Assembly (NCBI GenBank): GCA_008330645.1
Contig: VLTN01000053.1
Location: 1-64,000 of the forward strand
Length of the DNA stretch: 64,000 nt
Direction of reading: 5' to 3'
DNA from: Cafeteria roenbergensis
Taxonomy: Eukaryota; Sar; Bigyra; Bicosoecida; Cafeteriaceae
Part shown: positions 29,999 to 41,067 of the stretch, piece by piece
How positions within the stretch are numbered: the stretch's first letter is position 1
Layout of the letters: the number at the start of each line of letters is the position of its first letter
Made by a program: the position numbers and the translations under genes
Notes under the pieces: model-generated
Databases searched by the model: none
What the model saw: only the letters and a program-made list of their open reading frames with translations
Told to the model about the DNA's origin: nothing

Positions 29999-32900
29999 AT
30001 GGCGAGCGCCAGTCGGCAGGACACTTCCGCCGACCGCGGTGCCCAGGAGCCGGAAGCGCAGCCATCGGACGACGGCGTCTTCTCCGTCGATGTCGTGACA
30101 CCGGCCGGCAATGTGCTCCGGCTGCACCACGTGTCTGCAGCCGAGACCGTGATGAGCCTGCGGCAGCTGCTCGAGGACATTCCGCAAGTGACGCACTACA
30201 CGTGCTACGACCTCGTGGCCGAGCCCGTTCCATTGCCAGCACATGCCCCGAACCATGGTGGCACGGACAGCGACGCGCACAACTCCGCTGAGCGGGCGGC
30301 CGCGGCCTTGGCCGGCGAGGCGTCCGGGTCGCCGGCAGGCGTCCTGCTCACCGACAACCCCAGCGCGGTTGGCCAGGGCTCCGACGAGGGCAAGCCCAAA
30401 GCAGGTGCGCGCGATCGTTCAGGCCCTGCCGCCGCCGCATCGGCGGCGAGCGGCGCACGTGGGGGCCGCAAGGCCGAGTCGCCAGTTTCCGCCGCTGATG
30501 GCGCTGGCGGCGACGCCGCGCACGACGACAATGACGATGACGAGGATGACGACGACGAGCTCGGAATGTTCGGAGGCGGCGCGCTGGACCCCTGCGCCAG
30601 CGTCCCCGGTGCGCTGCCGCACAGAGCCCTCAACGACTTCCTCGACCTCGCCGAGTACCCGCACGTCTGCTCTGGTCGCAGCCGCCTGCGGATGACGCTT
30701 CGTCCCTACGACGTCCGCCAGATCCGCCTACACCTGCGCCGCCTGCGCGAGGCCCTCGCCCACCCGCCAGCACCCCAGCCGTCGGTGTCCGTTGTCGCAA
30801 CCCACGGCGAGGAGCTGCCCTGCGTCGAATTCGCCCCCGCAGCCGTGGCGGCCGACGAAGACGGAGAGGCCGAGGACACCATGGATGAGGGCGCCGACAA
30901 CGGAGGCAGTGCGTCTGCTCTGCTAGCTGACGCACCGGCCGCGGCCCGTCCCACGGGAGCCCCCTCAGAGGCCGCCCTTGAGGGCGCGGCTTCTGGTGCG
31001 GGGGGCGAGCCCGCTCCGCATGCGGCCTCCCCCGACGCCGACGCTGACGCCGACGCCGACGCCGAAGGCTCCGCCGCCCGTCTCGACGACGCCGAGCCGT
31101 CCGCCGCCGAGCTTCTGCGGTCTGTGGCGTCTGCGCAGGAGAGCCTTCGCTCCGCGCTGGAGGAGGCGCCCCCTGTCCCGGTGCCGGTTCCTCGGCGCCT
31201 GCAGTCGATCTACTCGCCCCCTCCGGCGGACGCCGTGGCTGGCCCGGTGACCCTGCTGCGCGTGATGCAGCCCGCGGACAGCGGGCCCAAGTGCCTCCGC
31301 TCCGTCTCTCTCAGCGGGTGGAACCCCCCGCCTCCTGCTCGCGCCGCGCTCGGAGACCTCCTGTACCTGGATGTCGTCACGCTTGACCGCCGGGACTCGC
31401 TGCCGGCTGAGCTCGCGCGCTCCCTGCGCGACATGGTTACCGACGAGGACGCCAGCCTCCTCGCTGCCGCGCACGAGGCGCACGACGGCGAGGCCGGGAC
31501 CGTGCTCCACATCACGGCCACCGCGTCCGGCCTCTATGTGAACCGGACCAACGGCTCAGCGTTCGACCCCGAGCCGCTCAGCGGCGACGCCGCCACTCAC
31601 AGCTCCACTCTCGTGGGCCTTCTCGTCCGCGCGTCGCCCGCCTTCGCCAAGGCCTACTCGGCCCTGATGCGCCGCGCGGCCGACGCCGCGGCGTCTGCGC
31701 CGTCGTCGACGCTCGCGCCGTGGGAGACGCTCTTCAACATGTCCGTGCGGCCCCCGCCCTCCCTCCGGGCTGCAGCGCTAGGAGAGGCCATCGGCGGCGG
31801 CGGCATGTCGCCGCCCAAGTTTAGCGGCACGTTCGCCTCCATCGGGGAGGGATATGCCTTCGCCCGCGGCCCGTGGCTCGTCGACCCCACGGGCGGTCGC
31901 GCATCGCGCCTCCAGCCTTGGGACGGCGCGCGGCCCACGCTCGCCGAGCCTGCCTCGTTCCATGGCTCCGCGCTCAGGCGGCCCCCCGCCCGCGGCCGCA
32001 TGTCCAGCGCGCTCCATGCCGGCGCGCACTCCCAGACCGCGGGCGGCTCGCGCCGCACGCCCGGCAAGGCTGCCAGCGCTGCCGACCGATGGTGGGAGCG
32101 CTCCGACGTCGCCTGGTCGCACCACCGCCACGACCTGAACCGCGCGGAGGACGAGCTCGGCGCCGCGTTTGGCATGGACGAGCGCGGGGCACTGCGAGAC
32201 TGGAACGAGGAGTACCAGAGCTGCCGCATGCTTCCCACCGACACTCTGCCGCAGCGCGTCGTGCGCGCCCGCGCCCTCACCAAGGTGGTCGTCGACTTTG
32301 TCGAGGCGGCCACGAGGGGAGCGCTGGCCATTGCGCGCGGCCACGTCCCGCCCCTCAACCCGACGGACGACCCGTCCACGTTCGTGTACGTGTTCAACTC
32401 CATCTTCTTCTCCCTGGGCATGGACGAGACGCTTCGCCGCAGGCACCGCCGCAAGCGGCTGCGGGCCATGCGCCGTCGCGCGCGGCGTGTCAGGGCCGCG
32501 GACGCGGCCGCCGCCGCTGCACGCGCGGAGGCCAGCGCAGCGCGCGACGCCGCGAGCAAGGACGCCTCGCCAGAGTCTGCAGCGCGAGCCGCCGCCGCCG
32601 AAGCTCGCGCTGTGACCGCCGCGGACGAGGCGGCAGCCGCCGCAGCTGCGGGAGGGCCCGACGACGCGCTGGCAGACGCCGCTTCCATGGTCCCGTCCAA
32701 CCACGACCTGCACGGCGTGCGCGCTCTCAACCGCGTCGACGTCACGGGCCTCCACACCTTGCTCACCGTGGTGGTGGACATCTCCGGGCGCCGCGTGGTG
32801 GCCCAGAGCATCATCCCGGGCATCCTGCAGGGCGAGCAGGCGTCCTCGCTGGTCTACGGCTCCACAGACAACGGCGCCACGGTGGCTTCGGAGCCGCGCA

Positions 32901-35900
32901 TGCACGCGCTCGTCCGGCAGGCATGCGAAGAGCTCGGCATCGCGGAGCGCATCTTCCGCCCTGCGGCCCTGCTTCCCGGCGCCAGCGGCTCGGGCGCCTC
33001 CAAGGTGCCCGCTGCGCAGGCGCCTGGCTCGGACCCTGCCGCCGCTGCCCGTGCAGCCGCAGATGCAGATCCTGCCGCACCCGCCACTCCGGGCGCGGAC
33101 GGAGCTGAGGCCTCAAGCCCGGGCGCAGCCACGGCTGGGGCCGGTCCGGAGGCTGAGGCTGAAGCTGCCAGCGGCGTGGAGACTCGCTCCTGGGCTTCGA
33201 CCGACCCGGCCCCGCTGTGCGGCCCTCTGGAGTGCAAGGGCATCGTGGGCTCCGACGGAAGGCGGTACGTGCTCGACATGGTTCGCTGCACGCCCCGCGA
33301 CCCCATCTTCTACGGCGCCAAGCGAGCGGCGCGCGCCCAGCGCCTGGCCCGGGGAGCAGAAGCCACTGCCGCAGCGGCAGCGGCAGCCGCCGGCGCTGCC
33401 AAGCAGGGAGGCGTTCCTGCGTGGGCGGACATCGGCGCAGGGGACAGCGACAGCGAGGATGACGGCATCGGCAGCTGCTACACCGCTCTGCTTCGCCCTG
33501 AGCTCATCGAGGCTTACAAGGCCCACGTCGAAGGCGCAGCTCCGGGCGAGCCAGGTGCGCCTCCCAGCGGTGTCGCTGATGGCGCGCCCGGCGGTGCAGT
33601 GCCGCGAACCGGCCCCCCTGCTGCCTCCGAGGGCGCGGGCCGCGATGCAGCCGCAGAGACGGTGCCGGGTGACGGGCCGCGCCTCCGCCTCAACGTGAAC
33701 GCCTTCACGCGATTCGCCCGCGCGACAGGCACCGCCGAAGAGGTGGAGCGCGACGAGGACCAGGTGCGCAACGTTGGCGTGTTCTTGCTCCACACCGTGC
33801 TCCCCGCCTTCGTGGCACAGCTCACCGGGCCCTCCAACTCCGCCTCCTCGGTGGTGCTGGACGGCGAGCAGCTCACCGAGCGCATGCACGCCATGGGAAT
33901 CAACGTGCGCTACCTCGGCGCAGTGGCCCGGCGGCTCCTGGCCGCAGAGTCCGCCGCCGCGTCGCCGCCCACGGAGGACGGTGTGGCTGCCGGCCGACCC
34001 TCGCCGGCGCTTCTGGAGCTGGTCGAGGCCGAGATGGTCGCCCGCGTGGCGCGCCGCCGGCTCAACGCCATCATCCGCGACGACCCGCGCACGCGGGCAG
34101 CGCCGGCGGTTGCCGTGGCAGCCTTCCTCAACGCGCTCCTGGGTGCGCCGGAGGACGCTCCTTCGGCGGGTGGGGCCGACGCAGCTGACCGCACTGGCGC
34201 CCAGGCCCGTGTCGCGGGCGGGACTGTGCCGGGCATTGCGTCGCGGGACCCCGCCCTCGCCGGCGGGCTCGACACGCTGTCGCAGGCGCAGCTTGCGGTG
34301 AAGGAGCTGGGCGTCACTCGGGACGCGGTGTGGGCCGCAGTTGAGGCGGGAGTGAGGCGCCACTTTGGCTACGAGCTTGTGCTGTGGCGCAATGGCGGCT
34401 TTGACGACGCGGCAGCCGTGTCGCGAGCCGTCGACGCGGCCGAGGCGGCGAGAAAGGAGGCAGAGAGCGCTCAGCGCACGGTGCGCGCCGCCCTTGAGAT
34501 GGCAGCCAAGGCGTACTCGGAGGCAGCCGGGTCTGGAGCGGCCGGCGGCTCGCACTCGGCCGACGCTGCCGCTGCGGCGCTCGACGTGGCGCGCGCCCGT
34601 GCGGACGCCGCTGACCGCGAGGCTACCCGGCTGCAGCAGGCTGCTGACCGGCGGCACTCCCGGCTGTCGCGGTGCCACCGCGTTCCGCTGCTCCGCAGGC
34701 TGTGCCAGAAGGCCGGCGTGCAGATCGTGGCGCGCGAGCACGCCCTGGGCTGGGGCACCTCCGTAACGGCCCCGGCGGCGGAGACCTCAGCCGCCGCCGA
34801 CTCCGCCGATGCCGCGTCTGCAGGCACCGGCGCTGCGCCCCGCTCAGGCAAGAAGGGTGGTCGGGGCAAGGCCGCCGCGCTCGCCAGGCAGCGAGCCGCC
34901 GCCGAGCAGCAAGAGGAGGCCGAGGCCGCGCACGGCTGGTCGTGGTTTGGGGGTAGCCGCGTCGGCGGCGTGGCGCAGACCCCGTTCCGCGTGTCCGACG
35001 TCGCCGGCCTCGTGCCCGTGGTCAAGCACTGCCTCCCAGACTCGCTGCTCGAGGACGCATCTGCGCTCCACGAGCAGGGCCGGGCGCTGCTCGGCGAGGG
35101 CCGGCTGCAGGAGGCGTACCACTGCGTGCAGGAGGCGCTGCTTCTCCTGTACCAGGTGTGCGGCGCTGCGCACACCGAGACTGCTGCCTGCTGCTCAACT
35201 CTCGCAGTCATCCTGTGGCACGCAGGCGACAAGCTCGGCGCCGTGGCCCAGCAGCAGCGCGCCACCGTCCTCATGGAGCTGCTGCGTGGCGTGGACCACC
35301 ACGAGACCGCCGTGGCCCACAGCAACCTCGCCTACTTCCTCGGCGGGTGCAACGAGATGCAGGCGTCGGCCGTGCACATGCGCCGCGCCCTCCTGCTCAT
35401 GGACGCCATCGGCGGGCCGTCGGGCACAGAGAGCGTGGCCACCTGGCTCAAGCTGGGCATGATCTACCAGGACGGCCTTCACGCCGTCATGGCAGTGGCC
35501 TGCTTCCGCGAGGCCCTGGCCCGCTGCGAGCACGACCCCTCGCAGGCGGCTGCGTGCTTGCACGCGCTGGCAGTCGCACACTCCGTTGGCGGCGGCTTCC
35601 GCGAGGCCCTAGCGCACGAGCAGCGCGCCCTCGCCCTCCTGCAGGCCACCCTCGGCGAAGGCCACGAGCGGGCCGTCGAGGCGGCGCGCTGGGCACGGCA
35701 GTTCTCACGCAAGGCCCAGGCGCTAGACTCGGCGCTCTTCGCCAGACTCCGCGACGGCGACGCACGCGCGCCCGGGGCCGCCCGTGACGCAACTGCTGCG
35801 ACCCTCGCGCGGCGAGCGGACGGCGGCGCCGACGCGCCGGCGCCCGCCGCCAAGCCGCAGCCCGCTGCAGCCTCTGCGCCCAAGACCAAGCGCCGCCGCG

Positions 35901-35920
35901 GCCGCAAGGGCAACAAGTGA
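29999..35920 (+). CDS. CLU1: Clustered mitochondria protein (CLU/TIF31 family)
   Basis: Single-exon gene of 1,973 residues. I chose the ATG at 29999 because the conserved CLU N-terminal ubiquitin-like domain begins shortly after (FSVDVVTPAGNVLRLHHVSA, then TCYDLVAEPV). The CLU domain follows at about residues 700-830, with the typical block FVYVFNSIFFSLGMDE. An eIF3-p135-like region lies in the middle. TPR repeats occupy about 1,680-1,880 (LHEQGRALLGEGRLQEAY). The C-terminus is a basic tail. It is longer than animal CLUH because of Ala-rich linkers. CLU proteins bind mRNAs for nuclear-encoded mitochondrial proteins in the cytosol and keep mitochondria evenly distributed. Confidence 0.92.
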   Translation: MASASRQDTSADRGAQEPEAQPSDDGVFSVDVVTPAGNVLRLHHVSAAETVMSLRQLLEDIPQVTHYTCYDLVAEPVPLPAHAPNHGGTDSDAHNSAERAAAALAGEASGSPAGVLLTDNPSAVGQGSDEGKPKAGARDRSGPAAAASAASGARGGRKAESPVSAADGAGGDAAHDDNDDDEDDDDELGMFGGGALDPCASVPGALPHRALNDFLDLAEYPHVCSGRSRLRMTLRPYDVRQIRLHLRRLREALAHPPAPQPSVSVVATHGEELPCVEFAPAAVAADEDGEAEDTMDEGADNGGSASALLADAPAAARPTGAPSEAALEGAASGAGGEPAPHAASPDADADADADAEGSAARLDDAEPSAAELLRSVASAQESLRSALEEAPPVPVPVPRRLQSIYSPPPADAVAGPVTLLRVMQPADSGPKCLRSVSLSGWNPPPPARAALGDLLYLDVVTLDRRDSLPAELARSLRDMVTDEDASLLAAAHEAHDGEAGTVLHITATASGLYVNRTNGSAFDPEPLSGDAATHSSTLVGLLVRASPAFAKAYSALMRRAADAAASAPSSTLAPWETLFNMSVRPPPSLRAAALGEAIGGGGMSPPKFSGTFASIGEGYAFARGPWLVDPTGGRASRLQPWDGARPTLAEPASFHGSALRRPPARGRMSSALHAGAHSQTAGGSRRTPGKAASAADRWWERSDVAWSHHRHDLNRAEDELGAAFGMDERGALRDWNEEYQSCRMLPTDTLPQRVVRARALTKVVVDFVEAATRGALAIARGHVPPLNPTDDPSTFVYVFNSIFFSLGMDETLRRRHRRKRLRAMRRRARRVRAADAAAAAARAEASAARDAASKDASPESAARAAAAEARAVTAADEAAAAAAAGGPDDALADAASMVPSNHDLHGVRALNRVDVTGLHTLLTVVVDISGRRVVAQSIIPGILQGEQASSLVYGSTDNGATVASEPRMHALVRQACEELGIAERIFRPAALLPGASGSGASKVPAAQAPGSDPAAAARAAADADPAAPATPGADGAEASSPGAATAGAGPEAEAEAASGVETRSWASTDPAPLCGPLECKGIVGSDGRRYVLDMVRCTPRDPIFYGAKRAARAQRLARGAEATAAAAAAAAGAAKQGGVPAWADIGAGDSDSEDDGIGSCYTALLRPELIEAYKAHVEGAAPGEPGAPPSGVADGAPGGAVPRTGPPAASEGAGRDAAAETVPGDGPRLRLNVNAFTRFARATGTAEEVERDEDQVRNVGVFLLHTVLPAFVAQLTGPSNSASSVVLDGEQLTERMHAMGINVRYLGAVARRLLAAESAAASPPTEDGVAAGRPSPALLELVEAEMVARVARRRLNAIIRDDPRTRAAPAVAVAAFLNALLGAPEDAPSAGGADAADRTGAQARVAGGTVPGIASRDPALAGGLDTLSQAQLAVKELGVTRDAVWAAVEAGVRRHFGYELVLWRNGGFDDAAAVSRAVDAAEAARKEAESAQRTVRAALEMAAKAYSEAAGSGAAGGSHSADAAAAALDVARARADAADREATRLQQAADRRHSRLSRCHRVPLLRRLCQKAGVQIVAREHALGWGTSVTAPAAETSAAADSADAASAGTGAAPRSGKKGGRGKAAALARQRAAAEQQEEAEAAHGWSWFGGSRVGGVAQTPFRVSDVAGLVPVVKHCLPDSLLEDASALHEQGRALLGEGRLQEAYHCVQEALLLLYQVCGAAHTETAACCSTLAVILWHAGDKLGAVAQQQRATVLMELLRGVDHHETAVAHSNLAYFLGGCNEMQASAVHMRRALLLMDAIGGPSGTESVATWLKLGMIYQDGLHAVMAVACFREALARCEHDPSQAAACLHALAVAHSVGGGFREALAHEQRALALLQATLGEGHERAVEAARWARQFSRKAQALDSALFARLRDGDARAPGAARDATAATLARRADGGADAPAPAAKPQPAAASAPKTKRRRGRKGNK

Positions 35921-36508
35921 GTGGCGGTGGAGCGCGCCTCGAGTGACCAGCAGCCGGGTGCGGCGCGGGAAGCGCTTTCGCTCAAGTGGCTCAGCCCGCA
36001 AGTTCTGATGTGCAGCGTGCGCTGGGGGCGCGTCGCGCGCGCGAGGGTGCTCGGGCCCGCAGTGTCTCCGCTCAGCGGGCTGCGGCGGGCCGGGCGGGAC
36101 CTCGCGTGCGCCAAGTGCGGCGCGCTCCGCAGGGCAGGTGGGGGCTTGAGCAGCTTGTGTGCGCCCGCTCGCGATGGCGGCAAGAGGCCTTGGCGGCCCA
36201 CGGCGGCCGCGCGCCCGCGGGGCCGGCAGCGCGTCGTGCGCAATGTAATTGTTGGCGCGCACGGAGCGCACCTCACACTCACCAACGTGACACAGGAACA
36301 CTGCATGCCTAGCCACCGAGCTCGCGTTGCACCCCGGCCTCGCTCAAGCAGCAGCAGGAACAGCAGAAGCAGCAGCACCTGGGCTGGCAACAGACCTGAC
36401 AGCGGGACGCTCCGTCCAAGCTGCCTGCAGGAGCGACGGTCCCACCCTGGGAGCAGGGAGGGAGGGCTCGCCTCCGTTGCCCGCCCACTCAGCTCGACAG
36501 CTTCGCGC
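35921..36508. other. Convergent intergenic region
   Basis: This stretch of about 590 bp lies between the 3' ends of CLU and NHP2. No conserved coding sequence or RNA gene was recognised on either strand. It holds both 3' untranslated regions. Confidence 0.5.
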
Positions 36509-37371
36509 TCAGGCGATGCCAAAGTCCAGCCCCTTCACCTCGTCGATGATCTCGGCGAAGCGGTCCGCGCCGGCAGCCTCCTCGGTCAGGAGCACGCACG
36601 ACGTGGGGCGCTTCGTCTTGGCAGCCTCGCCAAGCTCGGCCTTGGACGTCACGAACACGTAGTTCACGCCGAGCTCCTCGCAGAAGACAGGCAGGTGGGA
36701 GATGACATCCATCGGCGAGATGTCGCCGGCAAGCACGCACAGGCTGCGGACGCAACAGCGCAGCCGGGCAGCGGAGCGGGACGGGAAGTGGTGCGCGAGC
36801 GACTTGCAAGCCACGCGACGCAGGAGACTGCCTCCCTGGGGGAGCGCTGCCAGGGCGCAAACGAGGTGCGCGGGGCAGCAAGCCAGGACACACGCCGCTC
36901 ACCCCTTGGTGCCCTTGCGCAGGGCCTTGACCACCTCCTTCACGCCACGCTTGAGCATCTTGGCCTCAGTCGCTGCGGGCAGCAGGGGAAAGGGTTGCGG
37001 CATCGCGGTGCGGCTCGCGCGGTGGGAGCTCGGCGGGACGGAGCGGTGGGCGCCTTGACGGACGATTTCACGCGGCCATGCGCCTCCCTCCCTCCCTCCC
37101 TCCCTGGGTGGGCAGCGAGCGGACCGGCTGACCCTGCGCCCGGCGGGGGGCACGCGCCCCCGCACTCACCCTTGCGGACGGCCTTGAAGATGTTCTTGTG
37201 CATCTTCTTGCCGGCGAGAGGCTTGGCGATGGGGCTGATGAAAGTCGGGCCAGCGGCCGCAGCGGCCGCGGCGGGCTCCTCCGACGGCGACTCCTTCTTC
37301 TCCTTCTTCTCCTTCTTCTCCTTCTTCTCCTTGCGGGCCTTCTTGGCCGACGACGACGCGGCGGAGTCCAT
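36509..37371 (-). CDS. NHP2: H/ACA ribonucleoprotein subunit NHP2 (L7Ae family)
   Basis: Three exons, 37371-37170, 36972-36903 and 36743-36509, join in phases 1 and 2 to give 168 residues. The introns are GTGAGT...CCGCAG and GTGAGC...CCGCAG. The N-terminus is a lysine/glutamate-rich tail. The L7Ae fold begins near FISPIAKPLAGKK and includes the RNA-contacting block LKRGVKEVVKALRKGTKG and the core LCVLAGDISPMDVISHLP. These match NHP2 more closely than ribosomal L7Ae or SNU13. NHP2 binds H/ACA guide RNAs with dyskerin, NOP10 and GAR1 in the nucleolus for pseudouridylation. The gene is head-to-head with NDUFS8, 162 bp apart. Confidence 0.93.
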
Positions 37372-37533
37372 GGCTGCGGGGCGGCTGGCTTGTGCCCGGG
37401 CAAAGTGCAGCCGCGGTCCGCGCAGAGCCTCTCTCGCCTCGAGCCATCGACGGGGACGATCGACCTGGCGGCAGCGGATCGACGCGCGCCGCCCCCCTGC
37501 TCCGACACTGCGAGGCCGCTCGACCCGGCAGCC

Positions 37534-38713
37534 ATGCTCGCTCGCGCAGCCCGCCCGGCAGCCCTCGCGCGCGGCCTTGGAGGCCAGGGGGTGCGCTGCA
37601 TGTCCAGCCGCTACACAGAGGCCGAGGACCTTGTGCCCAAGGCCAACAAGTCCCAGGCCATGAGCAAGCGTGAGCCGCCGCCCGCGGGCGCTCCGCCTCC
37701 CCGCGCCCCCAGACCGGGCTGCCGCGCCCGCCCGCTGCACGTGCTCGCCCCGCCCGACGCGCGGGTGGCCAACCGGCGGGGCCGCAAGCGCGCTGCGCAC
37801 AGCTGGCCGGAGGCGAGGGGCGCCCCTCGCCTCTGCGCGCAAGCACGCCGCGGCAGTTGTGGCCTCGCGTCGCCCGGCCTGGAGTGCGCGTGGCCACGCC
37901 GGCGCCCCGGGTGTGGCAGGGTATGGGTGTTCCTGGGCCCGGGGAGCGCCCAGCCCTAGCGGCGAGCAACGGAGTGCGCTCGAGCAGGCGGCGCCGCAGC
38001 GGCTGCGCGCACAAGGCAGGCCCGCGCGTAGCCTGCCCGCGCGCCTTGCCCCCGGCCGCGCGCTTCCTTCGCCGCGGCCCTGGTGGACCCAGAAGCCCCG
38101 CCGGCGGTACCGACCGTGGGCGGGGTGCCAGCGGGCGGTGCGTGCGTTGTGGCGAGAGGCGCGTGCGACTCCGCTGGGACGGCCGCCAACCGAGTCTGGC
38201 CGCTCCCGACCTCCAATCGTGCTGCTCGCAGTCATCGGGCGCCTCTCTTTCACTTACCTGATGGAGGACGTGCTTCGCGGGGTCGCGCTCGTGACTGAGT
38301 CGATGTTCCGTCCCACTGTGACGGTCAGCTACCCGTTCGAGAAGAACCCCATCTCCGCCCGCTTCCGCGGCGAGCACGCCCTGCGCCGCTACCCCTCGGG
38401 AGAGGAACGCTGCATTTCGTGCAAGCTCTGCGAAGCCGTGTGCCCGGCCCAGGCCATCGTCATCGAGTCGGAGGAGCGCGAGGACGGCGCGCGCCGCACG
38501 AGCCGGTACGATATCGACATGACCAAGTGCATCTACTGTGGCTTCTGCCAGGAGTCGTGCCCCGTGGACGCTATCGTTGAGACGCCCAACTTTGAGTTCA
38601 CCGTCGAGACGCACGAGGAGCTCATGTACGACAAGGAGAAGCTGCTCGCCAACGGCGACCGGTGGGAGCGCGCTCTTGCTCACAACATCGAGGTCGAGCA
38701 CCTGTACCGCTGA
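37534..38713 (+). CDS. NDUFS8: NADH dehydrogenase iron-sulfur protein 8 (complex I, TYKY subunit)
   Basis: Two exons, 37534-37669 and 38232-38713, with a 562-bp intron (GTGAGC...TCGCAG, phase 1), give 205 residues. The first exon encodes an Arg/Ala-rich mitochondrial presequence. The second encodes two 4Fe-4S ferredoxin motifs, [12 protein letters not shown] and [12 protein letters not shown]. The near-invariant flanks [17 protein letters not shown] and TRUE-family block [10 protein letters not shown] are also present, ending VEHLYR. The protein carries clusters N6a and N6b in the Q-module of complex I at the inner mitochondrial membrane. It shares a short bidirectional promoter region with NHP2. 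Confidence 0.95.
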
Positions 38714-39152
38714 TTCCCTGTGTGCCGCACGGCAACGTGCTGCCTCCTCCAATTGTGCCTGCCTTGACGAGCTGGACCGCCGCCGACCATTCAACTCCAA
38801 CTGAATGCGCGCGACGCCCGCCCGCAGCCCGAAACGTCCGCCGCGGCAGCCTGTCACCCTTGGGTTTGAGCTAGGACCTAGGGGCAGCTGACCACATCAG
38901 CCCCCGCCTGGGCGCCTCCGCATTGCCCGCAAGCGCAGCATCACGCTGAGGGGTCGCTCTGGCCCGCAGAGCTCCATCGCCGGCCCCGAATTCCGGGCTC
39001 TGCTTGCCCCCGCCCGCCGTCCCCGCCGCAAGCTGCCCGCTGGCGCGGCTGCGCACCTCCCTCGCAGGGCAAGCACTCCCGGCCCCGCCCGCTTGCCGCT
39101 GGCCAGCGATCTGGGACGACTTTGGCGGACGCTTCCAAGCGCTTGCCTCAGG
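38714..39152. other. Intergenic region
   Basis: This stretch of about 440 bp lies between NDUFS8 and the R-SNARE gene on the same strand. Nothing conserved was seen. Confidence 0.5.
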
Positions 39153-40310
39153 ATGGCGGACTACGTGGCGATCACCCAAGTCGGGACGGAGCTCATGCTC
39201 GTGAGGAGCCGCCCCCGGGGCGCAAGCCGCGCTTCACCAGCGCTGCCATCGTCCGCTAGTGACCGCAGCCCACGGGGCAGTTGCCTCGTCGTCGGTTCTC
39301 CGCTAAGCGGCCCGATCCGAGCGCTGCCACAAGCAACACGCCCTCGCAGTACGCTTACGAGCACCCTTGCGACCAGGTCGGATCCCTCAAGTCGGCGGTG
39401 AGGTCCCTGCTGCTGGGGGGTGCCTGTGCACGCTGCGCGCTGCCCGCCCTGACGGTCGCTGCACAAGCGACGCCCGACCCAAGCTCCGCGCGTTTCCGGC
39501 GCCAACGCAGGCTGAAGACGTGCTTCGCGCCCACTCTCGCCAGAGCAGCCCGAGGATGAGTTACAACGGAACCGGCTACCGCTTCCTGTGCGGGTCCGAG
39601 CCCGGCTTCGTCGTGTGCTCCGTGTGCCCGACCTCGCTCTCTCAAGCTGCGGCGGAGGAGTTTCAGAGGCGCGTCACGGAAGGGTTCCAAGAGTACGTCA
39701 GTGCCACCCTCGGCTCCTGCGATGCGGGTGTCATCGGGGGCGTGACCAAAGCCCACCGCTTTGTTGGCTTCGGTGAGTCTCTCTCCCTCTCCGTGTCCGT
39801 CTCCTCTCTCTCTCTATCTCTCTGCCTCGCGCTCTCTCAGTCGCTTCGGCAGCTGTGGTTGCTGTCGCTGCATCGCCTTCGGGGTCGGCCCCACGCAGCG
39901 GAGCGTGCGACGCAGGCACGCGCGCAGCCGCCAACAGACTCGACGCGCTCCGGCCCTGGGTCCGGCCGGCCTCGCCCTGCCGCCTCCCTTCCCGGCCCGC
40001 AGACAGGGAGCTGCGCGCCATCCGGCGCAGCGTGCTGGAGGAGGGCGACGGCTCGGGAACCGCTGCGAGGCGCGTGGCGCACAAGCTGGAGCAGGTGGAG
40101 GGGTTCATGCGGCAGAACCTGACCGACCTGCTTGGCCGAGGCGCCGCTCTCGAGGAGGTGGAGCGCTCCTCGTCGAGGCTGGCGGACGCCTCAAAGAGCC
40201 TGCGCTCCAAGGCCAAGCAAGCCCGCATCTGGGCCCAGATCGGGCAGTACTGGCCCGTTGCAGCCGCGGGAAGCGTTGTGCTGCTCGTGATTTGGCTTGT
40301 GTTCATGTAG
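39153..40310 (+). CDS. VAMP7: Longin-type R-SNARE (VAMP7-like)
   Basis: Four exons give 248 residues: 39153-39200, 39269-39397, 39511-39772 and 40003-40310. The introns are short, each GTGAG...GCAG, with phases 0, 0 and 1. The N-terminus is a longin domain (MADYVAITQVGTELML, later RMSYNGTGYRFLC). The SNARE motif follows (VEGFMRQNLTDLLGRGAALE), with the zero-layer arginine in LLGRG. The protein ends in a C-terminal transmembrane anchor (VAAAGSVVLLVIWLVFM). R-SNAREs drive fusion of transport vesicles or endosomes by pairing with three Q-SNARE helices. Exon 2 is the least certain exon: it is weakly conserved, and its acceptor was chosen by frame and by the CCGCAG consensus. Confidence 0.85.
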
Positions 40311-40490
40311 GCGCAGGGATGCTGCCGCGCGAGCCCCACAGCTCGCGGCATTCGTAACCACGCGGAACACACAAATGCCCTGCTTGAACGGCCCCCGCAG
40401 CCCTTCTGCACGCACAGCAGCAAAGCCTGCCGGGCCCGCCCGTTCGCGCCCACACTCCCCCCGACGGCGCCCGCACACGCCCAGGAGTGG

Positions 40491-41021
40491 CTAGGGTGCT
40501 GGCGGCGCCGCCGCCGCCGCACCGTGCTCCTCCTCCGGCTCCTTGCCGAACACCTTGGGCCCAGGCTCCGTCTTGACCCAGCCCGCGGACACGCACATGT
40601 CAAAGGCAGCAGCTCCCTTGCCCTCCGCCGCGCCGGCCTCCGCCTCAGCCGCGGCGGCGGCAGCGCGGGCGCCGTCCTTGGACGCGGCCTGCACCGCCTT
40701 CTTGATGTGCAGCAGCTGCGACGGCAGCAGCCGCAGGTGGCCGCACACTGACTTCTCCAACTCCGACAGCAGCCCTGCGCCGGGGGCGCCTGCCACGCTG
40801 AACTCGTCAACGGGGTCGCCGGTCCCGCCGTTTGCGCTGCCAGAAGGGGCGGCAGCAGCCATGTTCGGGCCCGGCGCCATGCCGCCAGCCGCGCTGGTGG
40901 GCAGGGGCAGAGACACCGCCGCTGGGGGCGGCGGCGCCGAGTCCGCCGTGGCGCTGCCCAGCTGGTGTGCGGGTGTCCCAAGCCTCCCCGCCTCTGCCTC
41001 GGCGGCTGCCTGAGCCGCTGC

Positions 41022-41067
<46 letters not shown>

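Noticed and set aside
33113-34741. Open frame of about 540 codons opposite CLU
   Set aside because: It is antisense to the conserved CLU protein, with no motifs and low-complexity composition.
36509-37371. Ribosomal protein L7Ae/L30-type or SNU13 instead of NHP2
   Set aside because: The KRGVKEV...LRKGTKG block, the lysine-rich N-terminal tail and the overall length fit NHP2 better.
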